From Paenibacillus sp. FSL R10-2782 (GTDB lineage Bacteria > Bacillota > Bacilli > Paenibacillales > Paenibacillaceae), in assembly GCF_038592985.1 (NCBI RefSeq), contig NZ_CP151951.1:4207001-4271000 (forward strand): 64,000 nt of DNA, read 5' to 3'. Under the pieces are notes generated by a model that saw nothing but the letters and a program-made list of their open reading frames with translations, was not told the DNA's origin and made no database searches. The position numbers and the translations under genes were made by a program. Of this stretch, positions 25,422 through 35,398 are shown piece by piece (within the stretch, counting starts at the first letter, position 1; each line of letters starts with the position of its first letter).

Positions 25422-26483
25422 ATGGTGAAAATGACTTTTCGGTGGTATGGCGAGCAGGATTCCATTCCACTCTCTTACATCCGGCATGTCCCTTATATCA
25501 AAGGAATTGTAAGTGCGGTTTATACCGTTCCGCCTGGAGAGGTATGGCCATTGGACCGTATCACTGCTCTCAAGCAGCAAATCGAGGAAGCGGGACTTAC
25601 ATTTGAAGTCGTGGAAAGCGTTCCGGTACATGAAGCGATTAAGCTGGGACTCCCCACCAGGGACAACTATATTGCCAACTATAAAGAAACCCTGAGAAGG
25701 CTGGGTGATACCGGGGTAAAAGTCGTCTGCTACAATTTCATGCCTGCCTTTGACTGGTTTCGTACCGTCATTGACAAGCCTCTTCCCGACGGATCGTTGA
25801 CATTGGCTTTCTCAGGGGAAGAACTGAAAAGGATTGAGCCGATCATTGCTGATTTTACGCTTCCGGGTTGGGATTTATCATATCCAAAGCAAAAGCTTCC
25901 TGCTTTAATGAAGCAGTATAAAGAACTGGGAGCCGAAGGAATCTGGGAGAATCTAGCTTATTTTCTGGCAGAAGTGATTCCCACAGCCGAAGAGGTCGGC
26001 GTGAAAATGGCGATCCATCCAGATGATCCGCCATGGCCTGTTCTGGGTCTGCCGCGTATTCTTAGCAAGGAAGCAGATTTTGACCGTCTGCTGGAGCTTC
26101 AGCCCACCGTGCATAATGGTATTACCTTTTGCAGTGGCTCGCTAGGCAGCTCACCAGACAATGATTTACCCGGAATGCTAGACAAATACGTCGCGCAGAA
26201 AAGGATTCATTTTGTTCATCTACGTAATGTCAAACGTTATCCTAACGGTGATTTTGAAGAGTCAGCGCATCTGTCCGAATCGGGTAGCATAGATATGGCG
26301 GAGCTGATTCATATCCTGCATCGTCATCAGTTTGAAGGGTATGTAAGACCTGACCACGGGAGAATGATCTGGGGAGAGCAAGGAAAGCCCGGCTATGGAC
26401 TGTATGACCGTGCATTGGGAGCGGCCTACTTAACGGGCCTTTGGGAATCTACAGTACGAAAAGGAGAAGCATGTAATGGCTAA
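25422..26483 (+). CDS. uxuA: mannonate dehydratase
   Basis: A 353-residue protein with UxuA hallmarks: RWYGEQDSIPL at the N-terminus, a YNFMPAFDW segment near residue 103, the metal-binding AIHPDDPP near residue 197, and the late HLRNVKR and RPDHGR segments. It converts D-mannonate to 2-keto-3-deoxy-gluconate. Its presence between EIIC and the GH1 enzyme is unusual, since UxuA belongs to glucuronate breakdown. It suggests that the PTS imports a glucuronate- or mannonate-containing disaccharide. No uxaC or uxuB is visible here. Its end overlaps the next gene by 8 nt. Confidence 0.93.
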   Translation: MVKMTFRWYGEQDSIPLSYIRHVPYIKGIVSAVYTVPPGEVWPLDRITALKQQIEEAGLTFEVVESVPVHEAIKLGLPTRDNYIANYKETLRRLGDTGVKVVCYNFMPAFDWFRTVIDKPLPDGSLTLAFSGEELKRIEPIIADFTLPGWDLSYPKQKLPALMKQYKELGAEGIWENLAYFLAEVIPTAEEVGVKMAIHPDDPPWPVLGLPRILSKEADFDRLLELQPTVHNGITFCSGSLGSSPDNDLPGMLDKYVAQKRIHFVHLRNVKRYPNGDFEESAHLSESGSIDMAELIHILHRHQFEGYVRPDHGRMIWGEQGKPGYGLYDRALGAAYLTGLWESTVRKGEACNG

Positions 26484-27912
26484 ACATACGATACAAATTC
26501 CGTCGAATTTCATCATAGGTGCTGCGGCTTCCGCCTGGCAGACAGAGGGCTGGAGCGGTAAAACGGAAGGTCAGGACTCATTTCTCGACCAATGGTACAA
26601 AAATGACCGCTATGTCTGGCACAATGGATATGGACCTGCGGGTGCAACCGACTTCTATAATCGTTACGCTGAGGATATTGCGCTGATGAAGCAGATTGGC
26701 CTGACCCATTATCGTACTTCTATTAATTGGTCCCGCTTCTTAACGGATTATGAGAATGTTGTCGTGGATGAAACGTATGCAGATTATATGAGCCGGGTCA
26801 TTGACGAGTTGATTGCCAGTGGGGTCGAGCCCATGATTTGTCTGGAGCACTACGAGGTGCCCGCTTTTTTGCTAGACAAATATGAGGGCTGGTCTTCCAA
26901 GCATGTGGTGGAACTGTTTGTGAAATATGCGGAAAAGGTTTTTGAACGGTACGGAGATCGGGTAAAACACTGGTTTACATTTAATGAGCCGATTGTTGTA
27001 CAGACTCGTGTCTATCTGGATGCCCTTCGCTATCCCTATGAACAAAATACGCGGAAGTGGATGCAATGGAATTATAATAAAACGCTGGCTACTGCGAAAT
27101 GCGTACAACTTTTCAAAGCCAAAAACTATAATCAGAACGGGGCGAAAATAGGCGTTATTCTGAATCCCGAAGTTACTTATGCCCGATCCAGCGCCCCTCA
27201 TGACCAGTACGCGGCACATGTGTATGATTTATTTTACAATCGAGTATTCTTGGACCCTCTTATTAAAGGCGAATACCCGCAAGAACTATTCGACTTAATG
27301 AGCAAGCATGATATTACATTTGAATCAACCACAGAAGAACTAACAGTCATTAAGGACCATACTGTGGACTACGTCGGCATCAATCTCTATTATCCACACC
27401 GGGTCAAGGCGCAGAGCAAAGCGTGGAATGAAAATATTCCCTTCCATCCCTCTTACTACTATGAGCATTTTGATCTTCCGGGTAAAAGAATGAACAAGTC
27501 ACGGGGCTGGGAGATTTATCCCAAGATCATTTACGATATGGGAATGCGTATCAAGAACGAATATAACAATATCGAGTGGTTTGTCGCGGAAAATGGTATG
27601 GGCATTGAGAATGAAGTTGTCTTCAAAAATGAGGAGCACATCATTCAGGACGACTATCGCATTGACTTTATAACTGAGCATTTATACTACACGTTACAAG
27701 CTGTAGAGGATGGTTCGAACTGTACAGGTTATATGCTGTGGGCCTTTACAGACAACGTTTCTCCTATGAATGCTTTTAAAAATCGCTATGGACTGGTGGA
27801 AATTAACCTGGAGAATGATCGAAGTCGGCATTTGAAGAAGTCCGGCTACTGGTATCAATCTGCTATCAAAGAACGCTCGTTTGTTGCTGATCTGGATGAA
27901 GAGTATAAATAA
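26476..27912 (+). CDS. GH1 (phospho-)beta-glycosidase
   Basis: A 478-residue GH1 enzyme with acid/base Glu171 in TFNEP and nucleophile Glu372 in AENGMG. The C-terminal segment with KKSGYWY resembles the phosphate-binding loop of 6-phospho-beta-glycosidases. Several conserved GH1 surroundings are altered (AENGMG in place of TENG, LEHYEVP in place of LYHWDLP), so the aglycone or glycone may differ from plain cellobiose. Start ATG 26476 overlaps uxuA and follows AAAGGAG. It should hydrolyse the phosphorylated disaccharide imported by this PTS, perhaps releasing a uronic acid destined for UxuA. Confidence 0.9.
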   Translation: MAKHTIQIPSNFIIGAAASAWQTEGWSGKTEGQDSFLDQWYKNDRYVWHNGYGPAGATDFYNRYAEDIALMKQIGLTHYRTSINWSRFLTDYENVVVDETYADYMSRVIDELIASGVEPMICLEHYEVPAFLLDKYEGWSSKHVVELFVKYAEKVFERYGDRVKHWFTFNEPIVVQTRVYLDALRYPYEQNTRKWMQWNYNKTLATAKCVQLFKAKNYNQNGAKIGVILNPEVTYARSSAPHDQYAAHVYDLFYNRVFLDPLIKGEYPQELFDLMSKHDITFESTTEELTVIKDHTVDYVGINLYYPHRVKAQSKAWNENIPFHPSYYYEHFDLPGKRMNKSRGWEIYPKIIYDMGMRIKNEYNNIEWFVAENGMGIENEVVFKNEEHIIQDDYRIDFITEHLYYTLQAVEDGSNCTGYMLWAFTDNVSPMNAFKNRYGLVEINLENDRSRHLKKSGYWYQSAIKERSFVADLDEEYK

Positions 27913-27942
27913 TTAAAAATCAATTTCTGGAGGCGTTCAAAT

Positions 27943-28266
27943 ATGAAAAAAATTATTCTGGCATGCTCTGCGGGTATGTCCACATCCATTCTGGTTTCCA
28001 AGATGAAAAAAGAAGCGGCAGCCAGATCCATAGAGCTTAACATCGAAGCCATCCCCGAAAGTACCATTAAGGAAGAGCTGGAAGGCATTAAAGATTCTGT
28101 AATTGCTATTTTGCTTGGTCCTCAAGTACGGATGCGTAAAAAGCCGGTTGCCGAAATTGCAGCTCCCTATGGCATCCCGGTGGATGTCATTGATACGATT
28201 GCTTACGGTAGAGCAAACGGTGCCGCCGTGCTGGATCAAGCCTTGAAGCTGGCTGGCGAATTATAA
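27943..28266 (+). CDS. PTS lactose/cellobiose-type EIIB
   Basis: A 107-residue protein with the phosphorylated Cys8 in ILACSAGMSTS. It follows GGAGG and is the last gene of the operon, 30 nt after the GH1 gene. It donates phosphate to the sugar brought in by EIIC and probably also controls the LicR-like activator through its PRDs. Confidence 0.95.
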   Translation: MKKIILACSAGMSTSILVSKMKKEAAARSIELNIEAIPESTIKEELEGIKDSVIAILLGPQVRMRKKPVAEIAAPYGIPVDVIDTIAYGRANGAAVLDQALKLAGEL

Positions 28267-28298
28267 TGAACATGTAGACACTTTTCGATGAATAAGCA

Positions 28299-28335
28299 AA
28301 AGGCGGCAGTCTCCCATCAGGAAGCTGCCGCCTTT
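28299..28335. terminator. terminator between PTS operon and chemoreceptor gene
   Basis: Perfect arms AAAGGCGGCAG (28299-28309) and CTGCCGCCTTT (28325-28335) between convergent genes; it can act on both strands. Confidence 0.85.
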
Positions 28336-28364
28336 CCGTATATTGGTATACATATTGATATTGA

Positions 28365-30092
28365 TTATCCCGTCACCTTAAACCGTCCAATCAACTGGCG
28401 CAGCTCAGCGGACATCCCTTTCAGACTCTCCGCCGATTGGCTGACGCCTTCCATGGAGGTTAGCTGCCCATCCGAGGCTTCTGCAATCAGGTGGAAGTGT
28501 TCAGCTGCATGCCGTGAAATTCCCTCCATCTGATCCACAGAAGCTGCGACTTCCTCAGAAACAGAAGTGATTTCCTCCGAGGCAGCCGATACCTCCTGCA
28601 ATTGTGTCGTGATCCGCTCCAGACCGGAATGAATATGGCCAAAGGATTGTCCAGCCACATTTACAATGTCCATTCCCACCTTGGCTTCAAGGGCGCTTCC
28701 CTCCATCTGTATGGACAGCTCGGAAGTCTGTTGCTGAACCGAGGTGATGATGCCTGCGATAACCGCCGAGGACGACTGGGATTGAGTCGCCAGCTTCCTT
28801 ACCTGCTCGGCTACCACGGCAAAACCACGCCCATGCTCTCCGGCCCGAGCCGCTTCTATCGCTGCATTCAGCGCGAGCAGATTGGTTTGTCCGGCAATAT
28901 CCGTCATCAGGGAGAGTACCTCTCCGATTTCCACGGAATGCTCCTCTAATTGTTTGGTGGCGGCAGCCATTGCCGCTGTAGAGTCTACAATGGATTTCAT
29001 TTGATCCACAGCCCTGACAATGGCTTCATTACCCTGATGCGCATTCTCGGTAGTTTCCTGCGATAAGTCCGTTACAATCGCAGCAGATTGTGCAATGCGA
29101 TGCATGCTGGAGGTCATGTCCTCCATGCCTTTATTCATCTCCATGGCCTGGAGTACCTGGGTTTCTGCCCCCACCGCAGCTTCTTTAATATGTATGGAAA
29201 TATCCCGACTGGCTTCTGCTGTAACGTGGGCATGATTGTATACATCCCCGGATGAAGACAGGATCTGGTCCGAGCCTTTGCGAATGCCCTCAATTACCGT
29301 TCTTGTATCCGTTACGAGGACCCCAAAAGCCGAAGCCAGATGGCCAATTTCATCCTTACGATTCGTATCAATAACGACCGTCAGATCGCCTTCACCAACC
29401 TTGGCGACGTCTCGGGTCAACCTTAATAACGGACGAGTCAAATATTTGGCTAGTGCAAAGACCAACAGAATACATACCACCAGCACAATCGCAGCTACGA
29501 TCAGCATCGTTCTTCTGGATGCTTCCATTAATTTGTATACCCCTGTAGCATCCAGATCTGCCCCGACAACTCCTGTAATACTGCCGTCCTTGCCTTTAAT
29601 CGGAACATAAGCCGAGACGGTGGCTCCGTATTCATCCTTTGTCAGATCGCCTATGGAAGCCTCGCCCGTTTCAAAGGTATGCAGCATCCCCGGGTACGCA
29701 TTGTTTTCGGGAGTGCCTAGCGGCGAATAGTCCTCTTTGGCGGTGGAAGCAGCCACGCCGTCAACGATGTACACATAGCTCGCTTGGCCTCCGTCTTCCA
29801 CTTTCCCCAGCGTGTATAAATACTTGAAGCCGTTAGCTTCCTTCAGCTCGTTAAGCTGATCGCGAAGCTCATTAAAATAAGCATTCTCTCCCCCTGCAAC
29901 GGGTTTAATGTCTGTATATTTGTCCACATTAATCATGGCTGCGGCCCTTTCGGCCACCGCTTTGGCCTGCTGGCCCATGGAGTTTTCCACCAGTTCGCTC
30001 GAAGATTGATACAAGGTAAAACCCAAAATGGCTCCACCGATTACAATAAGGCTCGAAAAAAACAACACCATACGTGACAACAGACTGTTCAA
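28365..30092 (-). CDS. methyl-accepting chemotaxis protein
   Basis: A 575-residue receptor. A membrane segment (about 7-28) is followed by an extracellular sensor of about 150 residues with dCache-like features, a second membrane segment (near 190-212), a HAMP domain and a long coiled signalling domain. The invariant hairpin tip ([21 protein letters not shown]) lies near residue 425. Start TTG 30092 follows AAAGGAG by ten bases. It signals to CheA/CheW. The ligand cannot be read from sequence, although neighbouring sugar systems make a carbohydrate or amino acid plausible. Confidence 0.93.
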   Translation of the reverse strand: MNSLLSRMVLFFSSLIVIGGAILGFTLYQSSSELVENSMGQQAKAVAERAAAMINVDKYTDIKPVAGGENAYFNELRDQLNELKEANGFKYLYTLGKVEDGGQASYVYIVDGVAASTAKEDYSPLGTPENNAYPGMLHTFETGEASIGDLTKDEYGATVSAYVPIKGKDGSITGVVGADLDATGVYKLMEASRRTMLIVAAIVLVVCILLVFALAKYLTRPLLRLTRDVAKVGEGDLTVVIDTNRKDEIGHLASAFGVLVTDTRTVIEGIRKGSDQILSSSGDVYNHAHVTAEASRDISIHIKEAAVGAETQVLQAMEMNKGMEDMTSSMHRIAQSAAIVTDLSQETTENAHQGNEAIVRAVDQMKSIVDSTAAMAAATKQLEEHSVEIGEVLSLMTDIAGQTNLLALNAAIEAARAGEHGRGFAVVAEQVRKLATQSQSSSAVIAGIITSVQQQTSELSIQMEGSALEAKVGMDIVNVAGQSFGHIHSGLERITTQLQEVSAASEEITSVSEEVAASVDQMEGISRHAAEHFHLIAEASDGQLTSMEGVSQSAESLKGMSAELRQLIGRFKVTG

Positions 30093-30192
30093 CCCGCCAA
30101 CGCTCCTTTGGATACTCCAACTTGTATTTACATCATTTTATATTATACATGTCTTTCTGCCTATCCTTTTTAGTTAAATCGTCCCACATTTC

Positions 30193-30957
30193 CTATTCCA
30201 CATCAAAATTGAAGTATGTTTTAGCATAAGGCTCCTTCATCAGCGTAAAGTGCCACCATTCCTTGCTGTAAGGCTTGAAGCCATGCTTCACCATAGCATC
30301 CCTAAGAATTTTTCGGTTCGCCTGCTGTGTCTTGCTGATCAGCTTCGTGTTGTAGTAGGAAATATCACCGAAAAAATCAAACGGACTCCCCATATCGACA
30401 GTCTTCCCCGTTTTGATGTCCACCAGCGTCAAATCCACAGTGCTCCCCCGCGAATGGCCGGATTTCCTGGCGATGAAGCCCAGCTTGAACAAATTGCGCT
30501 TATCCAGCTTCGGGTAATACTGCTGCTTCATTTTGAGATCACCGCTATCCTGCGACCATCTGACAAAATGATTCACGGCTTTTTGCGGACGATAGGCATC
30601 GTATACTTTCAACAGGTATCCTCTGGCTGCCAGATCATCGCTGACCCCTTTTAAAGCCGCTGCACCTGTATGGGTCATGATCGCAAAAGGTCCCTTATAT
30701 CCATCAATCCGTCTGCCAACAAAGTTATTTTCACTATAATAGCGGATTTCATATTGCGCCGCAGGAATCACTTCATCCAGATACACGAAGCCCTTGGGCA
30801 ATTTATTTTTCTTTTCAATGGTCAAGTTCTGCGTTGTACTGCTATCCGTTGTTCCGTCCGAAGCTCCGGCAGCAACGGTGAAAAAAGGACCTGCATTTAG
30901 CAAAAATGCACATGTAATCAGTGCGATGCCGATTTTTCTTAAAGACTTTTTCAACAT
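30193..30957 (-). CDS. secreted D-Ala-D-Ala dipeptidase, VanX/M15D type
   Basis: A 254-residue protein with an N-terminal signal peptide (cleavage near residue 30). The M15 zinc motif [11 protein letters not shown] near residue 165 and the EWWHF motif near residue 234 are complete, as is the substrate Arg in YDAYRPQ. It hydrolyses D-Ala-D-Ala outside the membrane. VanX of glycopeptide operons is cytoplasmic; with a signal peptide and no vanHA neighbours, a role in peptidoglycan turnover or spore cortex metabolism is more likely than vancomycin resistance. Confidence 0.88.
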   Translation of the reverse strand: MLKKSLRKIGIALITCAFLLNAGPFFTVAAGASDGTTDSSTTQNLTIEKKNKLPKGFVYLDEVIPAAQYEIRYYSENNFVGRRIDGYKGPFAIMTHTGAAALKGVSDDLAARGYLLKVYDAYRPQKAVNHFVRWSQDSGDLKMKQQYYPKLDKRNLFKLGFIARKSGHSRGSTVDLTLVDIKTGKTVDMGSPFDFFGDISYYNTKLISKTQQANRKILRDAMVKHGFKPYSKEWWHFTLMKEPYAKTYFNFDVE

Positions 30958-31109
30958 AGGTCAGACTCCCCTTTGTGAAACTGGTTGGCTTACTGCTGAC
31001 CATTGTATCAGGTGAGGACATATTTTCCTATAAGTAGCTGCCCGGCCATGCTTTAATTCAAGCTTCTTAAATTCCCTTTATACACGAGAATTTTGCAAAA
31101 TCCTGACAC

Positions 31110-31135
31110 AAAAAAAGAGGCTGCCCCCAGCCCCT
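31110..31135 (-). terminator. terminator of the epimerase gene
   Basis: On the minus strand GGCTG/CAGCC arms (31119-31133) are followed by TCTTTTTTT. Confidence 0.8.
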
Positions 31136-31157
31136 TCCTGAATCGCACGCTTTCCCG

Positions 31158-32087
31158 CTACACGCCTTCTTTTCCTGAACCAATACTGCTCACATACGTC
31201 TCCTTCAATCCGGCAGAGATGCCATATAGCGGCTCCCATCGAAGCCAATGTCTCGCAACTACGTTGCTAAGACAGCTATGGTGAATGTCTCCCGCCCGCG
31301 CAGCTGAATACACGGGGCGAACGGTCGAGCCGTGCAGCTTTAGCAAATCGTAGGCCAGCCGATTGATGGACGTGGTTCGTCCCGTACTCACATGTACCGT
31401 ACGCTGATCCGCTGCACGTATAGCCGCCAGATTCGCTCTGACTACATCCTTGACGTACACAAAATCGCGGGTTTGCGTTCCGTCGCCGTGAATGAGCAAG
31501 GGGCTTCCTTTTTTTAGCCGATCCATAAAAAGAGCGACTACACCGCCCTCTCCCTTCGCCGCCTGACCGGGACCATACACATTGCCGTAACGCAAAATCG
31601 TGTAATTCATGCCATATAACCGATGAAAAAGCCGGATATACGACTCTGCGGTCAGCTTGGAAAGCCCGTAGCCCGAAATCGGCTCCACAGGATCGTCTTC
31701 CTGAATACATTGCTTTTGCAGTTCACCGTATACGCCGGATGTGGACGCAAATATCAGCTTGGATACACCAGCTTCATGACAAGCCTGCAACAGATGAATC
31801 GTCCCCATCACATTCACATCTGCGTCCTCATCTGGTCGATGGATGGATTGCTGGACATCGGCCTGTGCCGCCAAGTGAAACACAATATCCGGGCTTTCCC
31901 GAATGAGCAGCGTCCGGGTCTCGGAGCTGCGGATATCCGCCATATGCATGACCGCGCGCGGGTCCACATTTGCGACATTCCCGGTCGTCAGATTATCCAG
32001 CACATGCACCCTGATGCCCGAATCGACAAGCGCACGCACCAGATGGGAACCAATAAATCCGGCTCCCCCGGTAACCAAAGCCTTCAC
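31158..32087 (-). CDS. NAD-dependent sugar-nucleotide epimerase/dehydratase
   Basis: A 309-residue extended SDR enzyme with the NAD loop TGGAGFIGSH (residues 6-15), the active-site Ser region STSGVYG near residue 116 and the catalytic YGLSK near residue 140. It resembles UDP-glucose/UDP-N-acetylglucosamine 4-epimerases, including B. subtilis spore-associated YtcB. A close paralogue is encoded divergently at 32425. It supplies a nucleotide sugar, probably for the glycosyltransferases of this locus. Exact substrate unknown. Confidence 0.88.
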   Translation of the reverse strand: MKALVTGGAGFIGSHLVRALVDSGIRVHVLDNLTTGNVANVDPRAVMHMADIRSSETRTLLIRESPDIVFHLAAQADVQQSIHRPDEDADVNVMGTIHLLQACHEAGVSKLIFASTSGVYGELQKQCIQEDDPVEPISGYGLSKLTAESYIRLFHRLYGMNYTILRYGNVYGPGQAAKGEGGVVALFMDRLKKGSPLLIHGDGTQTRDFVYVKDVVRANLAAIRAADQRTVHVSTGRTTSINRLAYDLLKLHGSTVRPVYSAARAGDIHHSCLSNVVARHWLRWEPLYGISAGLKETYVSSIGSGKEGV

Positions 32088-32424
32088 TGGCGCCCTCTCC
32101 TTTCAAAACTGAACAGGTCGGCTCTTGGGCCATATCAGCAACTGCGGAGACAGACGTCCTGACACGTTGTTATCCCGGTATGACAGGCCCATATGTGCTA
32201 TCCCCTCTTCACATTATTTTATGCGTTGCTCCATAGCTTGGCGCAGGCGCAAGTACAAACAGGCACCAAAACGATCATTTCACGCGCACGAGTATCCCAA
32301 CGGAGGAAGGCACAGAGCTGAAGATGGCTGACCCGTGAAGATGCGCAGCATGTCTGGGTCCAAGACCAATCCAAATCGAGCTTTGTTGAATATGAATACA
32401 ATAAAGAAAGGAGGAGAATCTCAT
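32088..32424. other. intergenic region between divergent epimerase genes
   Basis: 337 bp without a supported gene. I see the AAGGAGGAG ribosome site of the downstream gene (32408-32416) but no clear sigma-A or sigma-K promoter on either strand. CATA-containing segments on the minus strand do not match the full sigma-K -10. Confidence 0.5.
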
Positions 32425-33342
32425 ATGAAAGTTGTTGTAACTGGTGGAGCCGGATTTATCGGGTCTCACCTGGTCGAAGAACTGCTTGCACAACACGCGA
32501 AAGTACACATCATTGACAACTTCTCAACCGGTCTTCACAGTAATGTACCAATGAATGCAGTAGTTCACGAGGTTGATATCAATACCCATGAGGCCTGGCA
32601 AGTCATCATGCGTGAAAAGCCAGATATTGTGTTTCACCTTGCCGCACAGGCCGAGGTTCATCGTTCGATGCTGGAGCCAAAATTTGATGCAGACGTAAAT
32701 ATTTCCGGGACAGTGAATATCCTTGACGCTTGCCATGCGTCCTCAGTTAAGCATATTGTATTTTCTTCTTCATCAGCGTTATATGGAAATTTACAGCGTT
32801 CACAGCTTTCTGAGGACGATCCTATTCATCCCGCTTCCTATTACGGACTTTCTAAATGGGTGGGTGAGAATTATCTTCGTTTATTTTATGAGTTACGCGG
32901 ACTCTCTTATACCAATCTGAGATATGCCAATGTATATGGACCACGTCAAACAGTAAAAGGAGAAGGATGTGTGGTAGCCCTAATCATACAAAAGCTACAG
33001 TCTGGGGAAACATTCAATATCCATGGAGACGGCGAACAAACACGTGACTTCGTATTTGTGAAAGATGTTGTACAGGCAAATCTCTCCTCAGTTAAACTAG
33101 GTAAGCAGCAGACATTGAATATCGGGACTTCCAGCAGCACTTCAATTAATAGACTGATTGAACTGGCTGAACAGCTCCACGGCTCAAAACTGCCCACAGC
33201 TCACACCTCTTCCAGATCAGGTGATATCCGGCACAGTTGTCTAGATAACACTAAAGCACGCCAACAATTGAAATGGAGACCCCTATTCAATATGATAGAA
33301 GGTTTTACAGAAACATATCATTATCATGTTACCAATAAATAA
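32425..33342 (+). CDS. NAD-dependent sugar-nucleotide epimerase/dehydratase (paralogue)
   Basis: A 305-residue extended SDR with the same layout as the protein encoded at 31158-32087: TGGAGFIGSH at residues 6-15, a SSSALYG segment and YYGLSK near residue 143. About half the residues look identical by eye, and the two genes are divergent. ATG 32425 follows AAAGGAGGAG; an upstream in-frame ATG at 32335 has no site. The A+T content is higher than in the sister gene, so one copy may have been acquired separately. Likely a hexose-nucleotide 4-epimerase for surface-glycan precursors. Confidence 0.88.
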   Translation: MKVVVTGGAGFIGSHLVEELLAQHAKVHIIDNFSTGLHSNVPMNAVVHEVDINTHEAWQVIMREKPDIVFHLAAQAEVHRSMLEPKFDADVNISGTVNILDACHASSVKHIVFSSSSALYGNLQRSQLSEDDPIHPASYYGLSKWVGENYLRLFYELRGLSYTNLRYANVYGPRQTVKGEGCVVALIIQKLQSGETFNIHGDGEQTRDFVFVKDVVQANLSSVKLGKQQTLNIGTSSSTSINRLIELAEQLHGSKLPTAHTSSRSGDIRHSCLDNTKARQQLKWRPLFNMIEGFTETYHYHVTNK

Positions 33343-33415
33343 TAATATTTCTATATACTCTTAAAACAAGACCTTTTGTAAGCTAAATAAGCGAACCGGA
33401 AAGGAATGAATCACA

Positions 33416-34132
33416 TTGCTGCCCAGAGTTTCGATCGTTATTCCCTTTTACAATTGTCCTTATATCAGTTATTCCATAGAAAGTCTGCTTGCTCAGACCT
33501 ATCCGAACCTTGAAGTTATCGTTGTGGATGATGGTTCAACAATACACACCGATAAAATCCAGCCCTATCTAAGTGCAATCCAGTATATTGGAAAGCAAAA
33601 TGGCGGCACTGCAAGTGCCGTTAACCACGGATTTCATCTGGCCAGCGGTGAATATGTTGGATGGCTCTGTTCCGATGATTTATTTTACCCGGACAAAGTG
33701 ATGAAGCAAATGACATTTATGCTCACTCACCAGCTTCATGTATCCTTTTCCAATAGTGACTATATTAACCCGGATGGAACAATTGAACCTGCATTGTGGC
33801 CAAAAATAACAAGCCAAGCTGACCTTTGCCGACTCTTTCAATCCCAGAATCCAATTAACGGCTGCGCGGTGATGATGAGAAAAGAAGTGTTAGCACATGT
33901 TGGCATGTTTGATCCAGGCCTACCCTACACACACGACATGGATTTATGGATTCGTATCCTGCTTGCAGGCTATAAAATGGGCTATCTTGATGAATCACTA
34001 AATCAATATCGGGGGCACCCCAATACGGTCACGAATCGCATGAGTGATAAGGTGCTGGAAGAATTTCAATTCCTTATTCAGAAGTACCATGGCAAGCTCC
34101 ATGAACGTATCGTTCGTCTTGAAAATCCATAA
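33416..34132 (+). CDS. family 2 glycosyltransferase
   Basis: A 238-residue GT-A enzyme: SIVIPFYNCPYI at the N-terminus, the nucleotide-binding VVDDGS near residue 38, SDDLF (the DXD equivalent) near residue 88, NGCAVMMRKE and a HDMDLW segment near residue 180. Start TTG 33416 follows AAAGGAA. It is a clear paralogue of the enzyme encoded at 37437-38147. It transfers a sugar from a nucleotide donor, probably onto the surface glycan made by this locus. Acceptor unknown. No membrane segment, so cytoplasmic. Confidence 0.9.
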   Translation: MLPRVSIVIPFYNCPYISYSIESLLAQTYPNLEVIVVDDGSTIHTDKIQPYLSAIQYIGKQNGGTASAVNHGFHLASGEYVGWLCSDDLFYPDKVMKQMTFMLTHQLHVSFSNSDYINPDGTIEPALWPKITSQADLCRLFQSQNPINGCAVMMRKEVLAHVGMFDPGLPYTHDMDLWIRILLAGYKMGYLDESLNQYRGHPNTVTNRMSDKVLEEFQFLIQKYHGKLHERIVRLENP

Positions 34133-34147
34133 ACAATATAAGTATTT

Positions 34148-34214
34148 GCACTTCTTGGGTCTTTATTGGAATAACCATTTGGTTTATCCGATGAGATTCG
34201 GAAGTGCTTTTTTA
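34148..34214 (+). terminator. candidate terminator after GT2 gene
   Basis: GCACTTC (34148-34154) pairs with GAAGTGC (34201-34207), followed by seven T residues. The loop is long (46 nt), so efficiency is uncertain. Confidence 0.5.
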
Positions 34215-34222
34215 TGAAAATC

Positions 34223-34258
34223 AAAAAAAGCCCGTACCTGACAACAGCAGGTACCGGC
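34223..34258 (-). terminator. terminator of the minus-strand glycosyltransferase gene
   Basis: GCCCGTACCTG (34230-34240) and CAGGTACCGGC (34248-34258) pair with one mismatch. On the minus strand the hairpin is followed by TTTTTTT. Confidence 0.85.
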
Positions 34259-34305
34259 TTGCGATGTAGTTCATATGATGCGTTTCCTTTTGTCCAGCAT
34301 TTCAC

Positions 34306-35370
34306 TCAACCAATCTCACGTGCCATACTAATCAGGTGCTCTGCGTAAGCATGAAGCGAGAAATTGGCCACAACATGTTTTTGCGCCGTCTGAATAATAT
34401 AATCCCTGACCATCTGATTATTCATTAAATCCAATGCCTCATTTACAGCTACTGTGACCTGTCCTAGCGGGTACAATTTACCTGTTTGTCCGTAAGTTAT
34501 CATATTGATCACCCCATCTTTTTCGGAAGATAGTACCGGACAACGGCAACTCATCGCCTCAAGAACAGAATAAGGTGCTCCCTCTTCCTTGGATGTAGAG
34601 ATCAGCAATCCCCCTGAGTCCCCAATCATTGAATAATGTTCCATCATCTGAACATGCGGTACGTTATGGCGAAGGGTGATATGAGGGGTCAACCCAAGCT
34701 GATCCATGGTTCCCAAAAAGTTTTTCCGTTCACTTTCTTGAGTAAAGGTCGGATCTTCATACATCCAAAACTGCAAATTCGGCTGATGTTGAAGAAGATA
34801 ATGACAGATCACGAGAAACTCGCGCCAGTTTTTATTATCCTCTGCCCTGCCGATCCATGCAATGATTGGAGATGGCTGCTTAGGAAGCTCTATATACGTA
34901 AAATTTTCAGCGTCAAAAGGGTTATTAAAATAAAATTTAGGAATTCCCGAAAAAAATTCTTCATATAAAGCACTGATATGCGGAGTACAGGGATTTAATA
35001 ATCCGGAGGTGTAAGCAGCTACACAAGCACTGGCGCCTGACAAGGAACTACGTGCGACAGTTTTCGCACCATACCCTTGAACTTCCAAAATAAGCTTTCC
35101 TGTATACCCGAGACATCGAAGCCGCGGAAACGCAGTATAGTCTGTTGTCACAACAATGAAGTCATATCCATTGGTATTCAAAATTCCACGGATTTCTTCA
35201 TCACTATTCGTAATAAAAACCTCATGATCTGTATTGTTCTGCAGAGCGGGACTGAGAGAATAATACAAGCAGTGGCCTTCATGACCATACATTTTCAGAG
35301 CTTGACAGCGATAACGATTAAGCGGATCGATTCCCCCGCCGGATAAGTAAAATACAAATAAAAATTTCAA
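34306..35370 (-). CDS. glycosyltransferase (GT4-like)
   Basis: A 354-residue GT-B type enzyme. The N-terminus has FLFVFYLSGGG; the C-terminal donor domain has AWIGRAEDNKNW near residue 171, the MIGDSGG segment near residue 250 and TSKEEGAPYSVLEAMSCRCPV near residue 260, where the EEG and E of LEAM are typical of GT4 donor sites. Start TTG 35370 follows GAGGGAG. It is the intact homologue of the decayed copy at 15554-16425. It shares a transcription unit with the short gene at 35399-35749, 28 nt upstream. Confidence 0.82.
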   Translation of the reverse strand: MKFLFVFYLSGGGIDPLNRYRCQALKMYGHEGHCLYYSLSPALQNNTDHEVFITNSDEEIRGILNTNGYDFIVVTTDYTAFPRLRCLGYTGKLILEVQGYGAKTVARSSLSGASACVAAYTSGLLNPCTPHISALYEEFFSGIPKFYFNNPFDAENFTYIELPKQPSPIIAWIGRAEDNKNWREFLVICHYLLQHQPNLQFWMYEDPTFTQESERKNFLGTMDQLGLTPHITLRHNVPHVQMMEHYSMIGDSGGLLISTSKEEGAPYSVLEAMSCRCPVLSSEKDGVINMITYGQTGKLYPLGQVTVAVNEALDLMNNQMVRDYIIQTAQKHVVANFSLHAYAEHLISMAREIG

Positions 35371-35398
35371 AAAATTCTCCCTCGCTTTCTTCTACAAC

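Noticed and set aside
30193..30957. VanX as part of a vancomycin resistance operon
   Set aside because: There are no vanH, vanA or vanRS neighbours, and the protein has a signal peptide, unlike cytoplasmic VanX.
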